Origin: Sulfitobacter sp. BSw21498
GTDB taxonomy: Bacteria > Pseudomonadota > Alphaproteobacteria > Rhodobacterales > Rhodobacteraceae
Length of the DNA: 64,000 bases
Reading direction: 5' to 3'
Assembly: GCF_006064855.1 (NCBI RefSeq)
Contig: NZ_CP040753.1
Location: 620,001-684,000 of the forward strand
Position numbers and translations under genes: made by a program. The notes below the pieces were generated by a model. The model was given only the letters and a program-made list of their open reading frames with translations, was not told where the DNA came from and made no database searches. Shown piece after piece: positions 9,574 to 16,901 of the stretch. The stretch's first letter is position 1; each line of letters opens with the position of its first letter.

Positions 9574-9721
9574 GGTGCTCTTCACATTCTGTAAGCACGG
9601 CAGGGGCTTAGGGCGCTATCCTCCATCGTTGAGTTTGCAAACTCGGTTCGTTCTGATGCCAGTCTCCTGTCCGCATTGCCCCAAACCAAACTTGACATCG
9701 GGCAGGTGAATCGCCGATTGA

Positions 9722-9736
9722 GAACAAATAGCGAAC
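9722..9736 (+). promoter_or_regulatory. LexA (SOS) box upstream of umuD-like gene
   Basis: The sequence GAACAAATAGCGAAC is an exact GAAC-N7-GAAC, the direct-repeat operator bound by LexA in alphaproteobacteria. It lies 14 bp upstream of the umuD-like ATG, where bound LexA would block transcription. It predicts DNA-damage induction of the umuDC-type operon. Confidence 0.85.
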
Positions 9737-9749
9737 AGTTAGGATTTCT

Positions 9750-10184
9750 ATGCCCGTTTACCCAGTTGATGAACCCGTCCACATGCCTTCCCAACCTGTT
9801 CGAATTGTCAGCACACCAGTCAGCGCAGGTTTTCCTTCGCCAGCTGGAGACGACCTCGAAGATGAGATCGACCCTATGGCATGGGTGGTTAGACATCCTG
9901 CATCGACTTTTTGGTGGCGCGTGGAAGGGGACTGCCTCTGGGACGCTGGGATACGTGATGGTGACATCATCGCTGTAGACCGTGCTGGCAAGCGCCGCAT
10001 TGGGCGAGCCGTGCTGGCCGTAGTGGAGGGTGCTGTCACAGCAAAGATCCTGCGTAAAAGAGGTGACAGGTACTACCTCGCGCCTGCGAATAGCCAGGAG
10101 CAGTTCCCCGACGTCGAATTGACAGAGGATAGCGAGATCTGGGGCGTCATCGCTGGTGTTGTCCGGCGTTACGACTTGGCATGA
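9750..10184 (+). CDS. umuD: UmuD/LexA-like autoprotease subunit of DNA polymerase V, with Cys at the catalytic Ser position
   Basis: Homologue of UmuD (S24/LexA peptidase fold), 144 aa, which after RecA-stimulated self-cleavage activates the translesion polymerase encoded next door. The cleavage region SAGFPSPAGDD (Ala26-Gly27) is intact. The active-site block reads VEGDCLWDAGIRDGD, where the family has GDS: the nucleophile position is Cys62 (codon TGC). The general-base Lys is present at about residue 99 (VTAKILRKR). ATG 9750 lies just after an SOS box and its stop overlaps umuC by 4 bp (ATGA), indicating coupled translation. The substitution could leave slow or thiol-based cleavage, or none. 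Confidence 0.88.
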   Translation: MPVYPVDEPVHMPSQPVRIVSTPVSAGFPSPAGDDLEDEIDPMAWVVRHPASTFWWRVEGDCLWDAGIRDGDIIAVDRAGKRRIGRAVLAVVEGAVTAKILRKRGDRYYLAPANSQEQFPDVELTEDSEIWGVIAGVVRRYDLA

Positions 10185-11452
10185 AACGGCCTATTGCCAT
10201 CAGTGACAGCGCGAACTTCTATGTGAGCGCTGAGCGCATATTCGATCCAACGCTAAAGAACGTCCCGGTGATCGTGCTATCCAATAACGACGGCTGCGCC
10301 ATAGCGCGCAGTGACGAGGCCAAAGCCTTGGGGATCAAGATGGGCACTCCGCTGCATCACATCCGCGATAAAGTCGAAGCCCATGGTATCCGGGTTTTCA
10401 GCTCCAACTACACCCTCTATGGCGACATCTCTCGTCGGGTGGTTGAGGTCTATGAAGACTTTACGCCAAACGTCGAGATCTATTCCATCGATGAGTGCTT
10501 CCTCGACTTTGTCGGGTTCAAAGACCGCACTGCACATGCCATGGCACTGCGTGCAGCGGTTCTAAGGAGGGTAGGGGTGCCAGTACGCATCGGCATCGCA
10601 CCGACCAAGACACTTGCGAAATGCGCAAATGATATCGCCAAGAAGAACCCCATCTTTGCAGGGGTCTTGGATATGATGGATGAGAGCCTTGCAAGCTGGC
10701 TGCTGCCACGCGTGCCCGTCGGGGACATCTGGGGCGTTGGTCGAAAGACCACCGACAAGTTGAAGGCCCTGGGTGTACACACGGCAGCTGATCTTCGTGA
10801 TCTGCCAATTCGGCAAGCCCGGGCTGTCGGCACTGTGGTGCTGGAGAGGATCGTGTTGGAGCTACAGGGTGAGGCCTGCCTCGCCTTTGAAGACGTAGAG
10901 CCACAGCGCAAAGGTATGGCTGTAACGCGGTCCGCAGGCACTCCGATGACAGACTTCGACACGCTGTTCCAAGCGATCACTGCGCACGCATCACGGGGCG
11001 CTGAAAAGCTACGCCAGCACGGCTTGGTTGCTGGTACGCTGACTGTGTTCTTTCACACCAATAAGCACCGGCCAGATCGTCCTCAGTATGCAGCATCCAG
11101 AACAACCCGCATGACACCGATGTCGTCGGATACTTTGGATCTCGTTGAAGCTGCTCGACGCTGCGCTGAAGCTGGCTGGCCAAAGTCAGATACCGAAACC
11201 TTTGGCTTCACCAAGGCCGGCATTATGCTGAATGATCTGGTGCGGTTTGAAGATCGCCCTCAAACGCTCTTCGACCAAGCCCGTCCGAAATCACCGGCTT
11301 TGATGAAGGCTTTAGATGAGGTGAATGATCGGTTCGGGAAGAAGACAATCGTTCTTGCAAGCGAAGGTATGGAGCAGACGTGGCGACTTCGCGCAGATCA
11401 TCGAAGCCCGCGCTATACCACGCGAATGGAAGATCTACCGGTGGTGCGGTAG
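10181..11452 (+). CDS. umuC: Y-family translesion DNA polymerase V catalytic subunit (UmuC)
   Basis: Error-prone polymerase that copies damaged DNA during the SOS response, 423 aa, the usual UmuC length. Catalytic carboxylates are present: Asp9 in ISDSANFYVSAERIF and Asp104-Glu105 in IYSIDECFLDF. The fingers motif VLSNNDGCAIARSDEAKALG is intact, followed by helix-hairpin-helix residues (DIWGVGRKTTDKLKALGV) and the C-terminal FGFTKAGIMLNDL block of UmuC proteins. The ATG overlaps the umuD stop. It is co-regulated by the SOS box at 9722. Such cassettes are common on mobile replicons, and this one lies next to the IS-rich region. Confidence 0.93.
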   Translation: MKRPIAISDSANFYVSAERIFDPTLKNVPVIVLSNNDGCAIARSDEAKALGIKMGTPLHHIRDKVEAHGIRVFSSNYTLYGDISRRVVEVYEDFTPNVEIYSIDECFLDFVGFKDRTAHAMALRAAVLRRVGVPVRIGIAPTKTLAKCANDIAKKNPIFAGVLDMMDESLASWLLPRVPVGDIWGVGRKTTDKLKALGVHTAADLRDLPIRQARAVGTVVLERIVLELQGEACLAFEDVEPQRKGMAVTRSAGTPMTDFDTLFQAITAHASRGAEKLRQHGLVAGTLTVFFHTNKHRPDRPQYAASRTTRMTPMSSDTLDLVEAARRCAEAGWPKSDTETFGFTKAGIMLNDLVRFEDRPQTLFDQARPKSPALMKALDEVNDRFGKKTIVLASEGMEQTWRLRADHRSPRYTTRMEDLPVVR

Positions 11453-11799
11453 CCGGGCGAACTTGTCCAAAAGGTTTAGATCGTTCTGCGAAGGGCTGGG
11501 TTTAGGCTGGTTGTTCGCTTCGAGCCAGCCGCCAACGAATGCAGTGATATCGCAAAGACACTTAGCTTACGCATTGCATATTCGATATTGAAACAAGTTC
11601 CTGATGAGCATGCACAAGCCGAGCTTTGGACACAAGCGGCTTCAGTCGCAGAATATCCGTTGCCGATATAGCAAGGCAAGTTGGTTAGATTGAGACTGGG
11701 GTTGTATGAATGGTTTGCCGCCAGCTTGATCGAAGCTGAGGCGGATTGTAGCGATCTGAACTGCGAATTCAGCTTAGCAGAATAGCGTAGAATATATAC
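11453..11799. other. Non-coding or decayed stretch after umuC
   Basis: No convincing gene. A roughly 63-codon open stretch on the plus strand (about 11480-11671, ending ...AEYPLPI) has coding-like composition but no good start or ribosome site and may be a gene remnant. No terminator hairpin was recognised. Confidence 0.4.
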
Positions 11800-12116
11800 T
11801 CAATTGGCTGAATAAAATCCAATGTGCGATACTGCGATGTAAGCGGACCGTTCGCTTCCTATCGCCAATATCCCAATTCGCCTAAGGCACATTGGGTCAA
11901 ATACCGCTTCTACCCGATGCGACACAAGTGAAGAAAAGGGAGCCCTGATCTTCTGCCAGCGTGGTTGGGCAACAAAATCAGTGCGAAAAGATTGCCACGA
12001 TTTGGTTAATTGTGCTGTGCGGAGCCGAACGTCGTAGGTGTCTCCATCACCCCATACCTCAATCTCGATGCCGTCCATCGCGCTTGCATCGACATCTGAA
12101 CCATCTTCGCAAAGGT
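11800..12116 (-). pseudogene. CIA30-domain protein, 3' fragment cut by an IS
   Basis: The minus-strand frame gives about 105 aa resembling the C-terminal two thirds of bacterial CIA30-domain proteins (homologous to mitochondrial complex I assembly factor NDUFAF1): EDGSDVDASAMDGIEIEVWG, then YDVRLRT, SWQSFRTDF, W-x-K-IRAPFSSL, and LRRIGILAIG before a short C terminus. The 5' end is missing exactly where the terminal inverted repeat of the IS3-type element begins (12117), so the gene was truncated by insertion or an associated deletion. The missing part is not visible on the far side of the IS (after 14594). Confidence 0.7.
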
Positions 12117-12177
12117 TGACCTGAGCCCCAAGTTCCCTCCAGCTTTGAGCGGAGTCCTTGGAGTTAAATCTTTGGCG

Positions 12178-12293
12178 TTAAGCCGCCATCTTGTCCATTG
12201 TCTTTCTCTGCAAAAATTCCATCGGTGTCAGGTTGCCCAATGCTGAATGTGGTCTGCGCCAGTTGTAATCCTCCTGCCATTCTTCAAGCGTTT
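12178..12293 (-). pseudogene. IS3-type OrfB, C-terminal fragment of the outer element
   Basis: Encodes the last 38 or so residues of the outer transposase (TLEEWQEDYNWRRPHSALG, then the NLTPMEFLQRK end and a TAA stop at 12178). The split is caused by the inner IS. Deleting the inner IS with one GTTT repeat rejoins this piece in frame to the fragment at 13547-14274. Confidence 0.85.
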
Positions 12294-12360
12294 TGACCTG
12301 CCCCCCGAAACTTCCCTCAGTTTAATGTAGAGTTTGCTCAACCTTCGAAGGAGCAAACAG

Positions 12361-12624
12361 ATGCGACAGAGCCGTTTTACTGAAGCCCAAATTATCGGAA
12401 TGATCAAAGAACAGGAAGCTGGCATGCCGACGGCAGAGGTGTGCCGCAGGCATGGCTTGAGTCCCGCGTCGTTCTACAAGTTCAAAGCCAAATATGGTGG
12501 CATGAACGTTTCTGATACTCATCGCCTTAGATCGCTGGAGGATGAGAACGCCAAGCTGAAGCGCCTTCTGGCGGACACGATGTTGGACAATGTTGTGTTG
12601 AAGGATTTGCTGGGAAAGAACTGA
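12361..12624 (+). CDS. IS3-family transposase OrfA (inner IS)
   Basis: DNA-binding helper of the transposase, 87 aa, with the HTH_8/HTH_Tnp_1 fold: [17 protein letters not shown], then the turn [18 protein letters not shown], then a leucine-rich coiled coil ([19 protein letters not shown]) ending DLLGKN. ATG 12361 follows AAGGAGC. The orfB frame is -1 relative to orfA and stays open upstream through GKELTTPNV, so an OrfAB fusion by -1 frameshift near GGGAAAGAA (12612-12620) is likely, as in other IS3 elements. Confidence 0.88.
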   Translation: MRQSRFTEAQIIGMIKEQEAGMPTAEVCRRHGLSPASFYKFKAKYGGMNVSDTHRLRSLEDENAKLKRLLADTMLDNVVLKDLLGKN

Positions 12625-12635
12625 CGACACCGAAT

Positions 12636-13520
12636 GTGCGACGGGCCGCAGCACGCAAGGCAATGCGAGACCATGATATCTCGCAGCGCCGGGCGTGCAG
12701 GCTTGTCGGTGTCGATCCCAAGACCGTCCGGCGCGATCAGTCACCGGATAATCCAGAAGTTCGCGAAGAGATGAAAGCGATTGCCAGCAAGCGACGGCGC
12801 TTTGGCTACCGCCGGATCGGTGTGCTGCTGGAACGCAAGGGAAGGATCATGAACCACAAGAAACTGTATCGCCTTTATACTGAAGAAAAGCTGGGCGTTA
12901 GACGGCGCAGGGGCCGCAAGCGTGCGCGTGGCTCGCGGACACCAATGCCGGTTGCTTTGCGTCCTGGCGAGCGTTGGTCCTTAGATTTTGTGTCGGATAC
13001 GTTCGGCGCGTCACGCAAGTTCCGCATGCTGGCTGTAAACGACGATTGTTGCCGCGAGAACCTCTGCTTGGTGGCTGACACCAGCATCTCGGGCGCTCGT
13101 GTCGCGCGGGAACTTGACGCGCTTGTCCGTATTTATGGAAAGCCTGCCTGCATTGTCAGTGATAACGGCACGGAGTTTACCAGTCGTGCGATCCTAAAAT
13201 GGGCCGGTGATAACGACGTTGATTGGCATTACATCGACCCCGGCAAACCCCAGCAGAATGGCTTCATAGAAAGCTTCAATGGCAGCCTGCGCGACGAGCT
13301 GTTGAATGAGGAAATCTTCGATACGTTGGATGACGCCCGTCGCAAGCTGGCACTCTGGCGATACGACTACAACAACGTCAGGCCGCACTCATCGCTTGGG
13401 AACCAAACACCGGCAGAAGCTCGTCGAGCGCTTGAGCAATTTGAGGGCTCCGCGCAAGACGCGCTTGCCCAAACTGACGACGAAGAATATGAAACCCAGA
13501 CCCGCAAACTCTCGTTATGA
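12636..13520 (+). CDS. IS3-family transposase OrfB, DDE integrase core (inner IS)
   Basis: Catalytic part of the transposase, about 294 aa from GTG 12636, although it is probably made as an OrfAB frameshift product. It contains the HTH_21 stretch ([16 protein letters not shown]) and an rve-type DDE core: first Asp in WSLDFVSD, second in VSDNGTEF, Glu in NGFIESFNG, all present. The end ([16 protein letters not shown]) is typical of IS3 OrfB. No interruptions, so the enzyme is likely functional. It differs clearly in sequence from the outer element's OrfB, so these are two distinct IS types rather than copies. Confidence 0.9.
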   Translation: MRRAAARKAMRDHDISQRRACRLVGVDPKTVRRDQSPDNPEVREEMKAIASKRRRFGYRRIGVLLERKGRIMNHKKLYRLYTEEKLGVRRRRGRKRARGSRTPMPVALRPGERWSLDFVSDTFGASRKFRMLAVNDDCCRENLCLVADTSISGARVARELDALVRIYGKPACIVSDNGTEFTSRAILKWAGDNDVDWHYIDPGKPQQNGFIESFNGSLRDELLNEEIFDTLDDARRKLALWRYDYNNVRPHSSLGNQTPAEARRALEQFEGSAQDALAQTDDEEYETQTRKLSL

Positions 13521-13546
13521 ATGAGGGAGCCTCGGGGGGCAGGTCA

Positions 13547-14274
13547 GTTTCGCGGGCGTCACCCAGTGTTCCAAACAACGTTTCGTTGAGACATTCGTCT
13601 CGTAGCTTGCCGTTGAAGCTTTCGATAAAGCCATTCTGCTGGGGTTTTCCAGGCGCGATGTAATGCCAATCGATACCCGTGTCTTGAACCCATTTGAGGA
13701 TCGCCATACTGGTGAACTCAGTTCCGTTGTCTGAAACTATTGTCTTCGGCATGCCTCGTTCTGCGATCACCTTGTCCAGTTCACGAGCAACCCGGTGTCC
13801 GGACAGCGATGTATCAGCAACCAGAACCAAGTTCTCACGACTGAAGTCATCGACGACTGCCAAGATGCGAAACCTGCGCCCGTCTGTCAGCGCGTCTGAC
13901 ACGAAGTCCAAGCTCCAGCGTTGGTTCGGGCCATCCGGCAGCACCATTGGCTTCCTTGTGCCCAAAGCACGCTTTCGGCCACCTCTACGGCGTACCTGAA
14001 GCTTCTCTTCGACGTAAATGCGCCTGACCTTTTTGTGGTTCACGACAAAACCCTCCTGCGCAATCATCACGTGGACACGACGACAACCAAACCGTCGCCG
14101 TTCTCGCGAAACCCGTTTGATAGCATCTCGCAGTTCAGCATCATCACCACGACGCGACAGATACCGCACCGATGACCGATCAACTTGCAGCACATCGCAC
14201 GCCCGTCGCTGACTGACCTGATGAACTTCCATCAAGTGAACCACAGCTTTCCGCTTCGCTACGGGCGTCACCAC
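13547..14274 (-). pseudogene. IS3-type OrfB, N-terminal and core fragment of the outer element
   Basis: About 242 codons of the outer transposase from MVTPVAKRKAV at 14274 through the DDE motifs ([24 protein letters not shown]) to FGTLGDARE, where the inner IS begins. Its frame then runs on by chance into antisense sequence of the inner IS down to 13378. Without the insertion it would continue into the fragment at 12178-12293. It is likely inactive in the present arrangement. Confidence 0.88.
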
Positions 14275-14531
14275 TTTTTTGAATTGATGTCTCGCAGCAT
14301 GGCGTTGTCCAACATCTGTTCGGCCAGTAGCTTCTTCAGCTTACCGTTCTCGTCTTCCAACGCTCGCAGCCGCTTCGCGTCAGACGGCTCCATGCCGCCG
14401 TACTTCGATTTGTATTTGTAGAACGTCGCTGAACTGATCCCATGCCGCCGACATACATCGGCAGTCTTCTCGCCAGATTCCTGTTCCTTGATCATCGCTA
14501 TGATCTGTTCGTCCGTAAATCTCGCCTTCAT
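14268..14531 (-). CDS. IS3-family transposase OrfA (outer IS)
   Basis: Small helix-turn-helix protein of 87 aa (MKARFTDEQIIAMIKEQESG, then TADVCRRHGISSATFYKYKS, then a leucine-rich helix ending INSKKW). It overlaps the orfB start by 7 bp in a different frame, the usual IS3 layout. ATG 14531 is preceded by AAAGGACGGAC. It is intact, but its partner OrfB is split. Confidence 0.88.
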   Translation of the reverse strand: MKARFTDEQIIAMIKEQESGEKTADVCRRHGISSATFYKYKSKYGGMEPSDAKRLRALEDENGKLKKLLAEQMLDNAMLRDINSKKW

Positions 14532-14630
14532 TTGTCCGTCCTTTTGTTGGGCGGACTCTACACAAATTTGGAGGAGTTTTAGGGGCTCAGGTCAATGCCG
14601 TCAGCGTTCAGGAGCCGGCTAATATAGGGG

Positions 14631-14835
14631 CGGGATCAGCATTGTGTGCCCCGAAAGCGGCGAAGTCGAATTCGTCGAGGTGGAGGGGGACCCCTATACC
14701 ACAAACATTTATACCACAAACATTTGCTTTGGCGGTGAGGGTATGAGCGATGCATGGATTACGGCTTCAGGAACGGGATGTCTTTATGGCGCGCGCTGGA
14801 AGGCACCAGGCCTTCGCTTGAATTATAACGGGTGA
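14631..14835 (+). pseudogene. 3' fragment of an SMP-30-type gene, diverged copy of the end of 4143-5057
   Basis: The DNA from about 14631 to 14893 closely matches 4867 to about 5116, including the stop codon and some 50 bp of downstream sequence. The encoded end (MCPESGEVEFVEVEG, WITASGTGCLYGARWK, LRLNYNG) is nearly the same as in the intact gene, with several substitutions. It lacks the first three quarters of the gene, and an in-frame 15-bp tandem duplication inserts an extra YTTNI. The match stops where the IS110-type element starts. It looks like the remnant of a paralogue or of a duplication broken up by IS activity. Confidence 0.8.
14696..14725 (+). repeat. 15-bp tandem duplication in the SMP-30 fragment
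   Basis: ATACCACAAACATTT occurs twice in a row (14696-14710, 14711-14725); the intact gene has it once (near 4933-4947). The frame is kept. Confidence 0.9.
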
Positions 14836-14974
14836 AACGGGAGCTATTTTTGTTACACTGGGAGATGGTAATATGTCGCGAACGGCCCAAAGCATACGTA
14901 ATTGGGCTGGCCTCTGTTCTGAGGTCGAGCTCCCGATGAGATCACAGGATTACTGTGAACAAGGGAGATGAGAA

Positions 14975-16009
14975 ATGGAATATTTTGCCGGAATAGACGT
15001 GTCGCTGCGATCCTGTGCGCTTTGCATTGTTGATGGCAAGGGAAAGGTATTGCTTGAGCGAGAGCTGCCATGCGAGGTCAGCGACATCGCTGAGTATCTT
15101 GGAACGTTTCCCCATCCGATTGAACGGGTTGGTTTTGAAGCCGGCACCATGAGCCAGCATCTGTTCCATGGCCTGAAAGCGGAAGGTTTTGACGTTGTCT
15201 GCATGGAAGCACGTCAGGTGAATGCAGCGCTGTCGGCAATGCGCAACAAGACAGACAAAAATGACGCACGCGGCATCGCGCAAGTACTGCGCACCGGTTG
15301 GTTCAGCCCTGTTCACATGAAGAGCCGCGAAGCGCATGGCGTCCGTGCATTGCTGAGCACCCGCAAAGCGCTTTTGAAGAAGACGATGGACCTCGCCAAT
15401 GAGGTTCGTGGGCTGTTGAAGATCTTTGGCATTCGCCTGCCCATGACCGTGAAGCACGGCAGTTTTGACGGTGTCGTGCGACCGTTGATCGAGATGGATG
15501 AAGTTCTGACCCACGCTTTGGTGCCACTCTTGGACGCACGTGTGGTTTTGTATCAGCACTTTCTGGAACTGGATCGGCGCGTCAAACGCGCTGCCAGTAA
15601 TGATGAGGTGTGCATGCGGATGATGACGGTCCCAGGCGTTGGTCCGATTGCATCCCTGACTTTCAAAGCCGCTGTGGACGATCCGACGCGCTTCAAACGA
15701 TCTCGCACTGTTGGCGCGCATTTTGGGCTGACACCGCGACGATACCAGTCTGGTGAGCACGACAATCCTGGCCGCATATCGAAAGCGGGGGACAGAGACG
15801 TCCGCGCAACTTTGTACGCCGCGGCCAACGCTTTGCTCATGCGAACGATGGCCGGGTCTCAGATCAAATCGTGGGGCATGCGGTTGATGCGCACCAAGGG
15901 ACGTCGCCGCGCCGTTGTGGCTGTCGCACGCAAACTCGCCGTCTTGCTCCACCGGATGTGGATTGATGGCACGGAATTCCGTCAGGATCAGGTGGGAGGC
16001 AAAGCATGA
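14975..16009 (+). CDS. IS110-family transposase (DEDD RuvC-like plus Transposase_20)
   Basis: Site-specific recombinase-like transposase, 344 aa, full family length. The N-terminal RuvC-like domain starts FAGIDVSLRSCALCIVD (first Asp, about residue 8), with the later acidic residue in VGFEAGTM (about 50) and the basic/acidic KTDKNDARGIAQVL block (about 91-105). The C-terminal Transposase_20 domain contains MMTVPGVGPIASLTF, RSRTVGAHFGLTPRRYQSG and a candidate catalytic Ser region near SKAGDRDVRATLY. ATG 14975 follows AAGGGAGATG. No stop codons interrupt it, so it may be active. IS110 enzymes use an element-encoded bridge RNA for target choice (family knowledge). Confidence 0.93.
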   Translation: MEYFAGIDVSLRSCALCIVDGKGKVLLERELPCEVSDIAEYLGTFPHPIERVGFEAGTMSQHLFHGLKAEGFDVVCMEARQVNAALSAMRNKTDKNDARGIAQVLRTGWFSPVHMKSREAHGVRALLSTRKALLKKTMDLANEVRGLLKIFGIRLPMTVKHGSFDGVVRPLIEMDEVLTHALVPLLDARVVLYQHFLELDRRVKRAASNDEVCMRMMTVPGVGPIASLTFKAAVDDPTRFKRSRTVGAHFGLTPRRYQSGEHDNPGRISKAGDRDVRATLYAAANALLMRTMAGSQIKSWGMRLMRTKGRRRAVVAVARKLAVLLHRMWIDGTEFRQDQVGGKA

Positions 16010-16247
16010 TCTAAAACGCCATCACCAACCTGACGGGGTCGTCCCTCACCGGACGAGGTTCGTGGGAAAAGCCGAAAATGTCTGCTGCGCATCTTGAAGC
16101 GCGTCTCAAAGCAAGGCTCTCCACGTCCGATCCGACATATGCGTGCAGCGGTGCCATCACGGCATCAACCAGACTGCGAAGAGAAGCGTGACCCGGATGA
16201 GTGACAAAGACCCGAAAGAAAGAAGGAAAATGAGCTTGACCCAAACA
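16010..16247 (+). ncRNA. Candidate bridge-RNA-bearing 3' end of the IS110-type element
   Basis: About 240 bp of non-coding DNA between the transposase stop and the subterminal repeat, with no credible reading frame and several short complementary segments (e.g. GGGGTCGTCC and GGACGAGG near 16035-16065). In IS1111-group elements the bridge RNA is encoded in this 3' region. Structure and loop guides were not worked out, so this is positional inference. Confidence 0.35.
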
Positions 16248-16369
16248 CCCAATTAGAGAAGCTGCCGTTCGCCTTGTGCCCCAGCACTGCGGTGATCCGT
16301 TCAACAAGCGGTCCTTTGTGGAGCGGTTGCGTGGTTGCGCAACTTGGTTGGCTCTGTAGTATTCGACCC

Positions 16370-16792
16370 ATGATAAAATACCTTGGGAAATGCCTTTGCG
16401 GCGAAGTCACATATATTGCTGAAGGGCGGCCAATCGTCGTTGCGCAATGTCATTGTGAAGAGTGTCGCCGCCTAAGCGGAACAGGTCATACAGTAGGTGC
16501 CATGTTCAAGTCAGAGGCCGTGAGCGTGAGCGGAAAACTGAGCGAATTCAAGTACTCATCCGGAAAGGATTCAGAGGTTACTAAGGCCTTTTGCTCGAAT
16601 TGCGGTAGTCCAGTTTATGGAAAGAATACCCGATTAGAAGATCATCTGACGTTCACGCTTGGCACGATGGACGATGCCAGTGGATTGGACGTTGAGGTTG
16701 TCATATTTGAGCGCGACAAACCCCATTGGGATCAACTCGGAAAAGAGGTCGTCTCATTTGCAACCCAGCCTGATTGGAAACCTGAGGGCTAA
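16370..16792 (+). CDS. GFA-family zinc protein (CENP-V/GFA domain)
   Basis: Small cytoplasmic protein of the glutathione-dependent formaldehyde-activating (GFA/CENP-V) fold, about 140 aa, full length. All zinc ligands are visible: KCLCGEVTY (about residues 5-13), QCHCEECRRLSG (about 28-39) and FCSNCGSPVYG (about 75-85). The frame is open further upstream, but ATG 16370 gives the normal family N terminus. Specific chemistry varies within the family and is not known here. It sits between IS110-type DNA and a repeat-bearing non-coding stretch and is flanked by two copies of CACCCAATTAGAGA. Confidence 0.88.
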   Translation: MIKYLGKCLCGEVTYIAEGRPIVVAQCHCEECRRLSGTGHTVGAMFKSEAVSVSGKLSEFKYSSGKDSEVTKAFCSNCGSPVYGKNTRLEDHLTFTLGTMDDASGLDVEVVIFERDKPHWDQLGKEVVSFATQPDWKPEG

Positions 16793-16831
16793 GTACCAAT
16801 ATGGCTCACTTTCGGCTGCATTCACGAAACC

Positions 16832-16845
16832 CACCCAATTAGAGA
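16832..16845. repeat. 14-bp direct repeat flanking the GFA gene
   Basis: CACCCAATTAGAGA here is identical to 16246-16259, which overlaps the right end of the IS110-type element. Similarity does not extend much further on either side. Confidence 0.7.
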
Positions 16846-16901
16846 CGCCAGCGCCGACGTTTGTGATAGTCGCAAGCGACATGACCTTTTCTGGAATAAG
16901 C

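Larger units (their letters stand above)
12294..13546 (+). mobile_element. IS3-family (IS407-like) element inserted in the outer IS
   Basis: Inner element of 1253 bp. Terminal inverted repeats begin TGACCTGCCCCCCGA at 12294 and end TCGGGGGGCAGGTCA at 13546 (15 bp perfect, similar beyond). It is bracketed by 4-bp direct repeats GTTT at 12290-12293 and 13547-13550, the target duplication size typical of the IS407 group. It carries intact-looking orfA and orfB on the plus strand. The related termini of inner and outer elements (shared TGACCTG) suggest the same subgroup. It appears intact and potentially mobile. Confidence 0.9.
12117..14594 (-). mobile_element. IS3-family (IS407-like) element, interrupted by a second IS
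   Basis: Outer element, transposase genes on the minus strand. Termini are TGACCTGAGCCCC at 12117 and its complement GGGGCTCAGGTCA ending at 14594 (13 bp perfect, then imperfect). Removing the inner insertion (12294-13546) and one GTTT copy leaves about 1.22 kb, normal for IS3 elements. It carries orfA (14268-14531) and orfB split into 13547-14274 and 12178-12293. Flanking 4-mers AGGT and ATGC do not match, so no target duplication survives, implying a deletion or recombination at one side. Left and right flanks are remnants of two unrelated genes (CIA30 and SMP-30). Confidence 0.85.
14894..16257 (+). mobile_element. IS110-family element (IS1111-like layout)
   Basis: Contains one DEDD transposase gene. 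The left limit is set where similarity to the SMP-30 3' region stops (about 14893). Subterminal inverted repeats are visible: TAATTGGG (14899-14906) against CCCAATTA (16248-16255), and GGTCGAGCTC (14923-14932) against GAGCTTGACC (16232-16241, one mismatch). About 80 bp precede and 240 bp follow the transposase, the long 3' non-coding end being typical of the IS1111 group. No target duplication is visible, as is usual in this family. Exact ends are approximate. Confidence 0.7.

Noticed and set aside
13378..13546. Apparent extension of the outer OrfB into the inner IS
   Set aside because: This part reads the inner IS on its antisense strand; the true continuation of the transposase is at 12178-12293.
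14942..15952. Long minus-strand open frame antisense to the IS110-type transposase
   Set aside because: The transposase carries clear family motifs; the antisense frame is low-complexity-like and has no ribosome site.
16011..16307. Minus-strand frame over the 3' end of the IS110-type element
   Set aside because: It crosses the element's end and the subterminal repeat; the region is better explained as non-coding element sequence.
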